Positions 7,785 to 17,447 of a stretch of 64,000 bases of DNA are shown piece by piece. The notes beneath the pieces are model-generated. The model was not told the DNA's origin and did not search any database. It worked only from the letters and a program-made list of their open reading frames with translations. This stretch comes from Pseudomonas laurylsulfativorans. GTDB lineage: Bacteria > Pseudomonadota > Gammaproteobacteria > Pseudomonadales > Pseudomonadaceae. The stretch is taken from contig NZ_MUJK01000001.1 of the NCBI RefSeq assembly GCF_002906155.1, positions 248,001-312,000 of the forward strand, in the 5' to 3' direction. Both the position numbers and the translations under genes were made by a program. Numbering within the stretch: the first letter of the stretch is position 1; every line of letters starts with the position of its first letter.

Positions 7785-9410
7785 TCAGAAGATGTAGTCG
7801 GTGGTCAGGAAGCTCGAACTACGGCCGCTGATGATCTCGCTGATCAGGTCCTTGTTGGTCTCCTGGAACTTGGTCGCGACCAGGGTGCGGATCGAAAACA
7901 CCCGCAGTGCGTCATGGACCGACAAAGTGCCTTCGGCGGAGTTCTTGCGACCATTGAAAGGATAGGTGTCCGGGCCGCGCTGGCACTGGGCATTGAGGTT
8001 GATGCGCCCGACCTGGTTGGCGAAAGTGTCCACCAGCCGGCCGACCGCCACCGGGTTGGTGCCGAAGATGCTCAACTGCTGGCCGAAGTCCGACTCCAGC
8101 ACGTAATCGATCACGGTATCCAGATGCCGGTACGGCACGATGGGGATGACCGGGCCGAACTGTTCTTCCTGATAAATGCGCATCTGCGGCGTGACCGGGT
8201 ACAGCACCGCCGGGTAGAAGAACGACGCACGTGCCTCGCCGCCGTTTGGGTTGACTACCTTGGCGCCTTTGCTCTCGGCATCCGCCACCAGGGCATGCAG
8301 ATAATCGACCTTGCCCGACTCCGGCAGTGGCGTCAGGGCCACGCCACTTTCCCAGGGCATGCCGGGTTTGAGGTTGGCGAGCCGGGCATTGAATTTGTCG
8401 ATGAAGGACTCGACCACGTCCTCGTGAACAAACAGGATCTTCAAGGCCGTGCAACGCTGGCCATTGAATGACAGCGAACCGGTCACCGCCTCGCTGACCG
8501 CGTTGTCCAGATCCACTTCCGGTAGGACGATGCCGGGGTTTTTCGCATCCAGGCCCAGCGCCGCGCGCAAACGGTGAGGTTTGGGGTGGAGTTTTTTCAG
8601 ATCGCTGGCGGCCTTGTTGGTGCCGATGAAGGCAAAGATGTCGATCTTCCCGCTGGCCATCAGCGCACTGACCGTCTCGCGGCCGCTGCCGTAGATGACG
8701 TTGATCACCCCGGTCGGGAAGCTGTCGCGGAAGGCTTCCAGCAGCGGGCGAATCAACAGCACGCCGAGTTTGGCCGGCTTGAACACCACGGTGTTGCCCA
8801 TGATCAGTGCCGGGATCAGCGTGGTGAAGGTTTCGTTCAACGGATAGTTGTAAGGCCCCATGCACAGGGCGACGCCCAACGGCACGCGTCGGATCTGGCC
8901 GAGGGTGTCCTGTTCCAGTTCGAAACGACTGGAGCGGCGATCGAGCTCTTTGAGTGCGTTGATGGTGTCGACGATGTAGTCGCAGGTCCGGTCGAACTCC
9001 TTTTCCGAGTCCTTGAGGTTCTTGCCGATCTCCCACATCAGCAACTTGACCACGGCGTCGCGCTGCTCGCGCATGCGCCCCAGGAAGGTTTCGACGTGCT
9101 GAATGCGTTCGGCCACGCGCATGGTCGGCCACAGGCCCTGACCGCGGTCGTAGGCGCGCACTGCGGCGTCGAGGGCGGTCAACGCGGTGTCGGCATCCAG
9201 CAGCGGCGTGCTGCCGAGGATCACTTGCTCGTCGCCATTTGGCCCGCTCAGGTACACCGGGCTACGGACCTGGGCCAGTGGCCCGCTCCAGGTTCTCAGT
9301 TCGCCATCGACCAGGTACTCACGCTGCTCGGTCTGGCCGTCAAGGCGGTACTTTTCCGGGATGTCGGCGGGGCTCGGGAACAGGTTCTGGAGAATATTGG
9401 CTGTGGTCAT
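7785..9410 (-). CDS. gapN: NADP-dependent glyceraldehyde-3-phosphate dehydrogenase-type ALDH
   Basis: A 541-aa aldehyde dehydrogenase-superfamily enzyme, the length of the Pseudomonas GapN-annotated group. Visible motifs: MGPYNYPLNE in the Rossmann region, FKPAKLG for cofactor binding, FNGQRCTALK with the catalytic Cys near residue 320, and EEQFGPVIPI. Family members oxidise glyceraldehyde-3-phosphate to 3-phosphoglycerate with NADP, bypassing phosphorylation. The usual ELGGK segment carrying the general-base Glu reads ALGLDAKNP here, so the base is displaced or replaced. The ATG at 9410 (MTTANILQ) has GAGGGG 8 bases upstream. It is followed at 11-35 bp by the FUSC gene. Confidence 0.85.
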   Translation of the reverse strand: MTTANILQNLFPSPADIPEKYRLDGQTEQREYLVDGELRTWSGPLAQVRSPVYLSGPNGDEQVILGSTPLLDADTALTALDAAVRAYDRGQGLWPTMRVAERIQHVETFLGRMREQRDAVVKLLMWEIGKNLKDSEKEFDRTCDYIVDTINALKELDRRSSRFELEQDTLGQIRRVPLGVALCMGPYNYPLNETFTTLIPALIMGNTVVFKPAKLGVLLIRPLLEAFRDSFPTGVINVIYGSGRETVSALMASGKIDIFAFIGTNKAASDLKKLHPKPHRLRAALGLDAKNPGIVLPEVDLDNAVSEAVTGSLSFNGQRCTALKILFVHEDVVESFIDKFNARLANLKPGMPWESGVALTPLPESGKVDYLHALVADAESKGAKVVNPNGGEARASFFYPAVLYPVTPQMRIYQEEQFGPVIPIVPYRHLDTVIDYVLESDFGQQLSIFGTNPVAVGRLVDTFANQVGRINLNAQCQRGPDTYPFNGRKNSAEGTLSVHDALRVFSIRTLVATKFQETNKDLISEIISGRSSSFLTTDYIF

Positions 9411-9676
9411 GTCGCTACCCCTCTGGATTGGGTGATGCACTGATGAATCGTTTTAGCAGACCTCAGCAACGCTTGTCATGACTCATCTCAGGGTTTTGCC
9501 GTACAGGGTGATCGATCGTGCATTGACCGACGCCTTCCGTCATGGCCTCAGAAGCGCCCCTTGTTGGCCCCCAATGCCCTCAACCCGCCCACGCGGGGTG
9601 CCTTAATGTTGACTCTCCTTGATCACAACAAAAAAAGCTGGACCCGGCTGGCCGGGCAGCCAATGAGAGGACAGCC

Positions 9677-10063
9677 ATGCGGGCAAGCCGATTAACTGAA
9701 AAGCCTAGCCTTTGTTTGGCCTTGGTGGGGTGTGTCTTTGCAGCGTTGCTGGCGGGGTGCGGGGAAGAGCCGAAAACCCCGCCAACCCGCAGCGAAGCAG
9801 GCGCTGCGAGGCCCGCCGACGCCGAGCTGGCGCAGGTCTACGACAACAGCTGCAAGCTTTGCCACGCCAACCCGTCGGCCGGGGCGCCGCTGACCGGCGA
9901 CATCAAGGCCTGGGAGCCACGGGTGTTGCAGGGCGCGGACACGCTGCTTGATCACGCGATCAACGGTTACAACGGCATGCCGCCGATGGGCATGTGCATG
10001 CAGTGTTCGCAGGAGCAGTTCCTGGCGCTGATTGCCTTTATGTCCGGCCAGCAAATCCAATAA
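9677..10063 (+). CDS. Cytochrome c5 family lipoprotein
   Basis: A 128-aa exported c-type cytochrome. The leader ends in a LLAGC lipobox (Cys28), predicting a lipid-anchored periplasmic protein. The haem site is CKLCH near residue 60, the axial Met lies in YNGMPPMGMC, and a CMQC pair near the C-terminus is the disulfide typical of cytochrome c5. An AGAGG ribosome site precedes the ATG. It is the first gene of a three-gene set with a Tat-type FAD oxidoreductase and a Tat-type PLP enzyme and could accept electrons from the former (inference). Confidence 0.88.
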   Translation: MRASRLTEKPSLCLALVGCVFAALLAGCGEEPKTPPTRSEAGAARPADAELAQVYDNSCKLCHANPSAGAPLTGDIKAWEPRVLQGADTLLDHAINGYNGMPPMGMCMQCSQEQFLALIAFMSGQQIQ

Positions 10064-10084
10064 CAAGAAGGCAGGGTGCGATTC

Positions 10085-11479
10085 ATGACGATGGACCTGA
10101 CACGACGTCAATTGTTGCAACGGGCGAGCGTCATTGGCGCCTTTACCGCGCTCGGCTCAACGCCGGCACTGGCCGAGTTGCTGCGCGCACCACGACTGAT
10201 TCCCTGGCGCAACTGGTCGGGCGCCCAGAGTTGCCTGCCGGCGGCGCGGCTGGCGCCGAGGAACCTGGATGAGTTGACGCAAGTGGTGCGCCAGGCCCCC
10301 GGCAAGATTCGTCCGGTGGGCTCGGCGCATTCCTTCAGCGCACTGGTGCCCACCGACGGCACCTTGCTGTCGCTGAGTTATTTCACCGGGTTGCTCGATC
10401 ACGACGGGAAAACGCTGCAAGCCGAGTTCGCCGCCGGCACACCCATGTCACGCATGGGCTCGCCGCTCAAAGATATCGGCCAGGCCCTGCAAAACATGGC
10501 CGACATCGATTACCAGACCCTTGCCGGTGCGATCTCGACCTCGACCCACGGTACCGGCAAGAACTTTCAATCCTATTCGGCGCATGTCTGTGGCTTGCAG
10601 TTAGTGACCGCCAGCGGCGAGGTAGTGGACTGCGACAGCACGCGTCATCCTGAAGTGTTCAACGCGGCACGGGTGTCGCTGGGCGCACTCGGGGTGGCCA
10701 CGAAAATTCGTCTGCAGAACCGCCCGGCCTATCGCTTGAGGGAGCGCCAGTGGATTGCCAAGACCGAAGAGTTGCTCGAAGACCTGGACAAGAACACCCG
10801 GGAAAACCAGCACTGGGAAATGCTCGTGGTCACCCATTCCGACTACGCCTTGTCGATCGCCCTGAACGAAACCACCGACCCGGCCACGCCGCCGGTCCCG
10901 GCGGATGAGGAGGGTGGCAACGAGTTTGTCACGCTGATCGAGAAGATCGACAAATACGCCAGCGACTTCCCGGACCTGCGTCGCACCCTGCTCAACAGCT
11001 TGCGCCACCTGGCCAGTTTCGATGACCGGGTGGGCGACTCGTTCGACATCTACGCCAACGTGCGCACGGTGCGTTTCAACGAAATGGAGTATTCCGTGCC
11101 GGCCGAATACGGCCCGGCGTGTTTGCGCGAGATCCTCAAGCTGATCCAGGACAAGGACCTGCGCACCTGGTTTCCAATCGAATACCGTTACGTCAAGGCC
11201 GACGACATTCCCCTGAGCATGTTCGAAGGCCGCGACAGCTGCTCGATCTCGGTGCACCAGCACTACCAGATGGATCATCACAACTTCTTTGCCGCCATCG
11301 AGCCGATTTTCTGGAAGTACAACGGCCGGCCGCACTGGGGCAAGTTGCATACCCTGAACGCGAAAAACCTGCAGCCGTTGTACCCGCGCTGGCAGGAATT
11401 CATCCAGGTGCGGCAGGAACTCGACCCCAGCGGCAAGTTTCTCAATGCGCATTTGTCATCGATTCTGGGGGTGAACTGA
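10085..11479 (+). CDS. FAD-linked D-arabinono-1,4-lactone oxidase family protein
   Basis: A 464-aa FAD-dependent enzyme of the sugar-1,4-lactone oxidase (ALO) type. A twin-arginine leader (TRRQLLQRASVIGAF...PALA) predicts folded export. The FAD_binding_4 domain contains VRPVGSAHSFSALVPTDG-like and GAISTSTHGTG segments; in VAO-type flavoproteins the first region often covalently holds FAD through the His of GxxHS. The ALO domain ends with the HWGKLHTL motif. It begins 21 bp after the cytochrome gene and its stop overlaps the next start by one base. The substrate may be a sugar lactone or polyol; electrons may pass to the neighbouring cytochrome (inference). Confidence 0.85.
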   Translation: MTMDLTRRQLLQRASVIGAFTALGSTPALAELLRAPRLIPWRNWSGAQSCLPAARLAPRNLDELTQVVRQAPGKIRPVGSAHSFSALVPTDGTLLSLSYFTGLLDHDGKTLQAEFAAGTPMSRMGSPLKDIGQALQNMADIDYQTLAGAISTSTHGTGKNFQSYSAHVCGLQLVTASGEVVDCDSTRHPEVFNAARVSLGALGVATKIRLQNRPAYRLRERQWIAKTEELLEDLDKNTRENQHWEMLVVTHSDYALSIALNETTDPATPPVPADEEGGNEFVTLIEKIDKYASDFPDLRRTLLNSLRHLASFDDRVGDSFDIYANVRTVRFNEMEYSVPAEYGPACLREILKLIQDKDLRTWFPIEYRYVKADDIPLSMFEGRDSCSISVHQHYQMDHHNFFAAIEPIFWKYNGRPHWGKLHTLNAKNLQPLYPRWQEFIQVRQELDPSGKFLNAHLSSILGVN

Positions 11480-12762
11480 TGGCCGTCAATCGCCGCAATT
11501 TCTTGCTCGGCACGGCAGGTGTCGGCGCCTTGTTGGTGGGGCTCGGGGCGTGGCTGCGGCCGGGTGACCGAGGTGCGCCCTATAACGATTACTTCCGTAC
11601 GCTGAACCGCGAACTCAAGGACCACGGCCCGATGCGACCGGTGATGCTGATCGACCTTGACCGGCTCGATCACAACATCGATGTGGTGATGCAGTCGGTC
11701 AAGCGCGGTGGCAAACACCTGCGGCTGGTGGAGAAATCGCTGCCGGCGCCGGGGCTCTTGAGCTACATCGCCCAGCGTGCCGGCACGCAACGCCTGATGT
11801 CGTTTCACCAGCCGTTTCTCAATCATGACGCCGTGCAGTTTTCCGAGGCCGACATTCTGTTGGGCAAGCCGCTGCCGGTGCGTTCGGCCGAGTTGTTTTA
11901 TCAGTCGCACAAGGGGCCTTTCGACCCTTCGAAGCAGTTGCAATGGTTGCTCGATACGCCGCAACGCCTGCAGCAATACCTCGCCCTGGCTCAGGGGCTG
12001 GGCACGCGAATGCGAGTGAACATCGAGCTGGATGTCGGGCTGCATCGCGGTGGCGTCAGCGATCTTGGCGTACTCGGGCAGATGCTGACGCTGATCAGCC
12101 AGCACCCACAGCATTTGGAGTTCGCTGGGTTCATGGGCTACGACCCGTTCGTGGGCATGGGGGTGCCGGGGATTCTGGGCTCGCCTGAGGAACTGTTCGC
12201 CAAGGTAATGCTGATCTACAACCGCTGTGTCGATTTCACCCGTCAGCAATACCCCGCTTTATGGCGAGAAGGGTTGACCCTCAACACGGCCGGCAGCCCG
12301 AGCTATCGCATGCACGAGCACGAACAGCTCAGCAGCGAAGTGTCGGTGGGAACGGCGATGCTCAAGCCCACTCACTATGATTTGCCGTTGTTGGTGGAAC
12401 ATGTGCCAGCGGCTTATATCGCTACGCCGGTGTTGAAAAGCACCGGGGCGGTAAACATTCCGGCGCTGGATGACAAGTCCAGGCTGTTTTCCTGGTGGGA
12501 CACCAATCAGCGCGAGACCTTTTTTATCTATGGCGGTAACTGGATGGCGGAGTTCGAATCGCCACCGGGGTTGCAGAGCAATGGTGTGTATGGCCGCAGC
12601 TCGAACCAGGAAATGGCCAATGGTTCGGCGGCGGTGGGGTTGGCGGTTGAGGATCAGGTGTTCTTGCGGCCGACCCAGACGGAGTCGGTGTTGTTGCAGT
12701 TTGGGGATTTGCTGGCGGTTCGGGGTGGGAAGATTGTGGATACCTGGCCGGTGTATTCCTGA
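11479..12762 (+). CDS. DSD1 family PLP-dependent enzyme, Tat-type leader
   Basis: A 427-aa fold-type III PLP protein resembling D-serine dehydratase/D-threonine aldolase (alanine racemase N-terminal barrel plus DSD1 C-terminal domain). The probable PLP lysine is in LRLVEKSLPAPG near residue 80; NIELDVGLHRGG and GFMGYDP match barrel strands, and the C-terminal SSNQEMANGSA segment fits the metal/substrate domain. The N-terminus (NRRNFLLGTAGVGALLVGLG) is a twin-arginine signal, unusual for a PLP enzyme. The ATG overlaps the previous stop (TGATG), so it is co-translated with the flavoprotein. Substrate unknown; a D-amino acid or hydroxy amino acid is plausible. Confidence 0.8.
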   Translation: MAVNRRNFLLGTAGVGALLVGLGAWLRPGDRGAPYNDYFRTLNRELKDHGPMRPVMLIDLDRLDHNIDVVMQSVKRGGKHLRLVEKSLPAPGLLSYIAQRAGTQRLMSFHQPFLNHDAVQFSEADILLGKPLPVRSAELFYQSHKGPFDPSKQLQWLLDTPQRLQQYLALAQGLGTRMRVNIELDVGLHRGGVSDLGVLGQMLTLISQHPQHLEFAGFMGYDPFVGMGVPGILGSPEELFAKVMLIYNRCVDFTRQQYPALWREGLTLNTAGSPSYRMHEHEQLSSEVSVGTAMLKPTHYDLPLLVEHVPAAYIATPVLKSTGAVNIPALDDKSRLFSWWDTNQRETFFIYGGNWMAEFESPPGLQSNGVYGRSSNQEMANGSAAVGLAVEDQVFLRPTQTESVLLQFGDLLAVRGGKIVDTWPVYS

Positions 12763-12785
12763 GGGTTTTTCTGTGGCTGTGCCGC

Positions 12786-12858
12786 CGCTATCGCTGGCAA
12801 GCCAGCTCCTACAAGGGCAACTCTGCACCCTGTAGGAGCTGGCTTGCCAGCGATAGCG
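12786..12858. repeat. REP pair, 28-bp perfect arms
   Basis: Arms 12786-12813 and 12831-12858 are perfect inverted copies of the type with TGTAGGAGCTGGCTTGCCAG. It lies between two convergent genes and may act as terminator or mRNA stabiliser. Confidence 0.9.
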
Positions 12859-12867
12859 TCAGTTCAG

Positions 12868-13815
12868 TCAAAACGCATAAGGAATACTCACCTTCGCCCA
12901 AAGCATTTCCCCTTCAGGCCGGTTTTCCACGTCGAACTCCTTGGCCCAGCGAATCTCCGCGCTGGCGTATTTGAGAAAGGTCCAGTGCAGCGCCGGACCG
13001 ATCGCGAACACCTGGCCGCGCACCCCGTCGTTCACGTCTTCGCCATTGAACTGCACGGTGTGGCCGAACTGTTTGTCGTCGGTGGTTTGCTTGAGGTAGT
13101 AGCCGTTCAACCCGAGCATCAGGTCGTCGGTGATCTTGAAACTGGCCGAATAGTCGAAGTGGAAAATCTGCCCTGACTTGTAATCGGTGTCCTTGTTTTT
13201 TTCGTTGAAACTGTAGGTGGTCTTCATCGACACCTCAGTTCTGTCCGTCGGCAGCCAAGTGAAGGAGAACAGCGGTTTGTAGGTGTAGAAGTTGTTGCTG
13301 GTATTGGCCAGGCGATCGACGCTGTATTCGCCGGTCGGCACCGTGACTTCAATGGCGGCGCCGAGGGTCAGGCTCGGGCCCATGTCCCAGAGAATAATCG
13401 GCGCAACCGTGGTGTCGCCCATGCCTTCGCGGGTGTCCTGCGGCAGGCCGAACACCGAGACTTCCTGCTTGAGCCAGGGCTGCGCGATGTAGCCGGCCAG
13501 CCGGCCGCCAAACACGCGCACCGGGCTGAGGTAATCCAGGCGCGGAATGACCGCCGTGGATTCGATCTCGACGTTCGGCACCTTGCCGCCGAACGAGCTG
13601 ATGTTCAGCTTCGTGGCCTTGTAGTGGTTGTAGTAAAGGTTGAACGCAACCATGTTGTCCGGAAGGCTGTCGGGCGAAAGCGGCAACATGAAGTAGCCGT
13701 CGGTGCCGGGGCCGATGTTGTCCACGCCAGCCTCGGTGGCCAGTGCCGATTGCAGTGCGCAGACGCCGGCCAGGCTGATGACCAGTAGGGGAAGTGTCGT
13801 GCGGGTCGGGATCAT
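12868..13815 (-). CDS. SphA-like outer-membrane/transporter protein (phenol MetA family)
   Basis: A 315-aa protein with a Sec signal (LLVISLAGVCALQSALA, cleavage after ALA near residue 25). The mature part alternates hydrophobic and polar residues as in a beta-barrel and ends with aromatic WAKVSIPYAF, fitting the outer-membrane C-terminal signature. The segments GPGTDGYFMLP and LGAAIEVTVPTGEY are typical of the SphA/phenol MetA-degradation family, proposed to pass hydrophobic substrates. The ATG at 13815 is chosen because it directly opens the signal peptide. It is convergent with the PLP enzyme gene and divergent from the AraC regulator. Confidence 0.78.
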   Translation of the reverse strand: MIPTRTTLPLLVISLAGVCALQSALATEAGVDNIGPGTDGYFMLPLSPDSLPDNMVAFNLYYNHYKATKLNISSFGGKVPNVEIESTAVIPRLDYLSPVRVFGGRLAGYIAQPWLKQEVSVFGLPQDTREGMGDTTVAPIILWDMGPSLTLGAAIEVTVPTGEYSVDRLANTSNNFYTYKPLFSFTWLPTDRTEVSMKTTYSFNEKNKDTDYKSGQIFHFDYSASFKITDDLMLGLNGYYLKQTTDDKQFGHTVQFNGEDVNDGVRGQVFAIGPALHWTFLKYASAEIRWAKEFDVENRPEGEMLWAKVSIPYAF

Positions 13816-14011
13816 GGGTGTACTCGTTATTATTGTTAGCGGGCTTTTCGGCATCCATACGAGGGCCGCCACATAGAAATAAGCTGTCTGCGCCCTGCAA
13901 GGCAGGGTATTGGCGGCCATTTAGGGGGACTTCTGCGGACAGCCTTTGAACCCTGTGCTAACTTCCTTCGACATAACCGGTTACAAAAATAAGAATGCAG
14001 CTTGACCCGGA

Positions 14012-15064
14012 ATGTATAGCCCCATGCAAATGAAAGTGACTGATCCCACCTTTGAATTGGCGCTGGTGTCGCCGTTTCTCCTGCAAACCCTGGCCGAAGT
14101 CGCCGAGCAAAAAGGCATCGATCCCGAGAGCCTGTGTCGTGGGTTGGGTTTCAACTTCGAAGACCTTCAGGACCCCGCGCAGCGCATTTCCTATCGCCAG
14201 GCCGTGGCCATGATTCAACGCGCGCTCAAAGCCTTGCCCAACCAGGGCCTGGGCTTGTGGGTCGGTGCGCAGAATGTGCTCGGTACGCTGGGGTTGCTGG
14301 GGCATGTGTTGTCGCTGTGCAAGACCCTGCGCGATGCCTTTGAACTGGGCATTCGTCATCAACACACATCGGGCGGCATTGTCGTATCGAGTGTGGAGGA
14401 GGCGGGTGACCGGGTGTTTGTCGACGTTGAATGCCGCTTGCCGTTCGCCGACGTGCAGTTGTTCGCAGTCGAAGAGTTTTTCGCCAGCCTGCTGGTGTAC
14501 GGCCGGGCGCTGGCCGGGGTGGATTTCAAACCGATGGCCGTGGAATTCATGCATGCCGCGCCGGACTATCTCAACGAATATTCGCGACTGCTGGGGCCGG
14601 ACGTGCGTTTCGGTTGCCTGCAAAACCGCATGGTGATCGATGCGCACTGGCTGGACGTTCAGTTGCCCAATCATCATTCCCTGGCCCTGCGTCAGGCGGT
14701 GAAACTGCTCGAACTGGAAGCGGCGCAGGTGCACCAGAAAATGGATCTGATCCAGGCGGTGGAACGGGCGATTGCCCGGGACCTGACCGAGGGCAGCCAC
14801 ATCGAGAAAATCGCCGGCGACCTGAACATGAGCAGCCGCACCTTGCGCCGCCGCCTCACCGAGCACGCGCTGACGTTCGAAACGCTGCTGGAGCAGGTGC
14901 GCCAGGCCCGCACGATGAGCCTGCTGGCCAACCCGGACATGTCCATCGAGCGCATCACCGAGGAGGTCGGCTACAGCGACGTGCGCAGCTTCCGCCGGGC
15001 TTTCAAACGCTGGACCGGCATGAGCCCGAGTGCGTTTCGCCACGAAAGCCCCAGCGTGGTTTGA
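14012..15064 (+). CDS. AraC family transcriptional regulator
   Basis: A 350-aa regulator with an N-terminal Arabinose_bd-type ligand domain (residues ~20-210) and a C-terminal double helix-turn-helix (residues ~250-345). The latter shows HIEKIAGDLNMSSRTLRRRL and MSIERITEEVGYSDVRSFRR, ending in the usual FKRWTGMSPSAFR. It is divergent from the SphA-like gene, about 195 bp away, and is the likely local activator of it or of the nearby redox cassette. Further ATGs at 14024 and 14030 are possible starts, since no strong ribosome site is visible. Confidence 0.9.
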   Translation: MYSPMQMKVTDPTFELALVSPFLLQTLAEVAEQKGIDPESLCRGLGFNFEDLQDPAQRISYRQAVAMIQRALKALPNQGLGLWVGAQNVLGTLGLLGHVLSLCKTLRDAFELGIRHQHTSGGIVVSSVEEAGDRVFVDVECRLPFADVQLFAVEEFFASLLVYGRALAGVDFKPMAVEFMHAAPDYLNEYSRLLGPDVRFGCLQNRMVIDAHWLDVQLPNHHSLALRQAVKLLELEAAQVHQKMDLIQAVERAIARDLTEGSHIEKIAGDLNMSSRTLRRRLTEHALTFETLLEQVRQARTMSLLANPDMSIERITEEVGYSDVRSFRRAFKRWTGMSPSAFRHESPSVV

Positions 15065-15081
15065 TCTTTTGTGGTGTGCTG

Positions 15082-15210
15082 CTTCTGTGGCGAGGGGGCT
15101 TCTGTGGCGAGGGGGCTTGCCCCCGTTGGAGCGCGTAGCGCTCCCCTCTATTTTCAGTCATACCGAGTCGGCAGGTTTTGGGGCTGCTTCGCAACCCAAC
15201 GGGGGCAAGC
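15082..15210. repeat. REP element, left part, interrupted by IS3 element
   Basis: A REP of the gagggggcttgccccc type. The 17-mer cttctgtggcgaggggg is tandemly duplicated (15082-15098, 15099-15115). The matching right arm starts at 15195 (caacgggggcaagc) and is cut at 15210 by the insertion sequence; its remainder resumes at 16453. Confidence 0.85.
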
Positions 15211-15248
15211 TGAACTGGTCAAGTAATCCCGGACACCGATTACGGTGT

Positions 15249-16387
<1,139 letters not shown>

Positions 16388-16543
16388 GGAACCTCCAAGT
16401 TGGCGAAATCATATCGCCCTTAAGAGGTGTCCGGAATAATTAGGCCAGTTCAAGCCCCCTCGCCACAGAAGCCCTTCGGCCTCCGATGGCACACAAACCT
16501 TCGTACTCCGGTTAAACTCCGTGCTCTTTTTCAAGGAGTTCAT

Positions 16544-17431
16544 ATGAGTCATTACCAGCCGGGCATTCTCGCCACCCCCGTTCCGCCTCAAGCCCGTCAT
16601 ATGTTCTTCGCTCTCGAATCGGTCGAGGCATTGCCGGTCGCGCTCGACAACTTGATGCAGCTGGTGGACGGGAAATCGGCTGTCGTCGGTTTTGGTGAAT
16701 CGCTGGTCAATGCACTGCACGCTCAGATCGATGGCTTGCGAACCTTTCCGGCGTTGACCGGTGTCGGCGTCGACAATCCGTCTACCCAACACGCACTGTG
16801 GTGCTGGCTGCACGGTGAAGACCGTGGTGAGTTGCTCAACCGCAGCAACGCCATTACGGCGGCATTGGCCCCGGCGCTGCGCCTGGTGCAGATGAACGAA
16901 ACCTTCCGCCACATGACCGGCCATGACCTGACCGGCTACGAAGACGGCACCGAGAACCCCCACGACGAAGCCGCAGTTGCCGCCGCCCTGGTGGCTGAGG
17001 GCGCCGACGGCACGGTCGGCGGCAGTTTCGCCGCGATCCAGCAGTGGCAGCATGACCTCAAGGGCTTCCACGCGATGCCGTCCCATGAGAAGGACAACAT
17101 CATGGGTCGCCGCTTGAGCGATAACGAAGAGATCGACGACGCGCCGGTTTCCGCCCACGTCAAACGTACCGCCCAGGAAAGCTTCGCGCCTGAGGCCTTC
17201 GTGGTGCGCCGCTCGATGCCGTGGATCGAAGGCGAGCGTGCCGGCCTGATGTTCCTCGCCTTTGGTTTTTCCCTTGATGCCTTCGAAGCCCAGCTGCGCC
17301 GCATGAGTGGCCTGGAAGACGGCATCACCGACGGTTTGTACCGCATCAGCCGTCCGATCACCGGTGGCTACTACTGGTGCCCGCCGCTCAAGGACGGTCG
17401 ACTGGACCTGCGCGCATTGCGCATCGGTTGA
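16544..17431 (+). CDS. DyP-type peroxidase (YfeX-like)
   Basis: A 295-aa haem peroxidase. The GxxDG motif is present as GYEDGTEN (residues 131-138, distal Asp134), the probable proximal His is His205 in SAHVKRT, and the C-terminal GLMFLAFGFSLDAFEAQL matches the second ferredoxin-like half. No export signal, so cytosolic. The ATG at 16544 is 5-6 bases after AAGGAG. The upstream region is the REP remnant created by IS insertion, so its promoter may be affected by the element. The next gene follows at 16 bp. Confidence 0.92.
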   Translation: MSHYQPGILATPVPPQARHMFFALESVEALPVALDNLMQLVDGKSAVVGFGESLVNALHAQIDGLRTFPALTGVGVDNPSTQHALWCWLHGEDRGELLNRSNAITAALAPALRLVQMNETFRHMTGHDLTGYEDGTENPHDEAAVAAALVAEGADGTVGGSFAAIQQWQHDLKGFHAMPSHEKDNIMGRRLSDNEEIDDAPVSAHVKRTAQESFAPEAFVVRRSMPWIEGERAGLMFLAFGFSLDAFEAQLRRMSGLEDGITDGLYRISRPITGGYYWCPPLKDGRLDLRALRIG

Positions 17432-17447
17432 GGATCAAGGAGAACCT

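Noticed and set aside
8574..9443. Plus-strand 289-codon frame over the dehydrogenase
   Set aside because: Antisense shadow typical of high-GC genes; no motif, no ribosome site.
11119..11478. Extra 120 codons before the DSD1 start
   Set aside because: This part lies in another frame of the flavoprotein gene; the Tat signal and ATG at 11479 give the true start.
12786..12858. REP palindromes considered as CRISPR repeats
   Set aside because: They are isolated inverted pairs with no regular direct spacing and no cas genes in the window.
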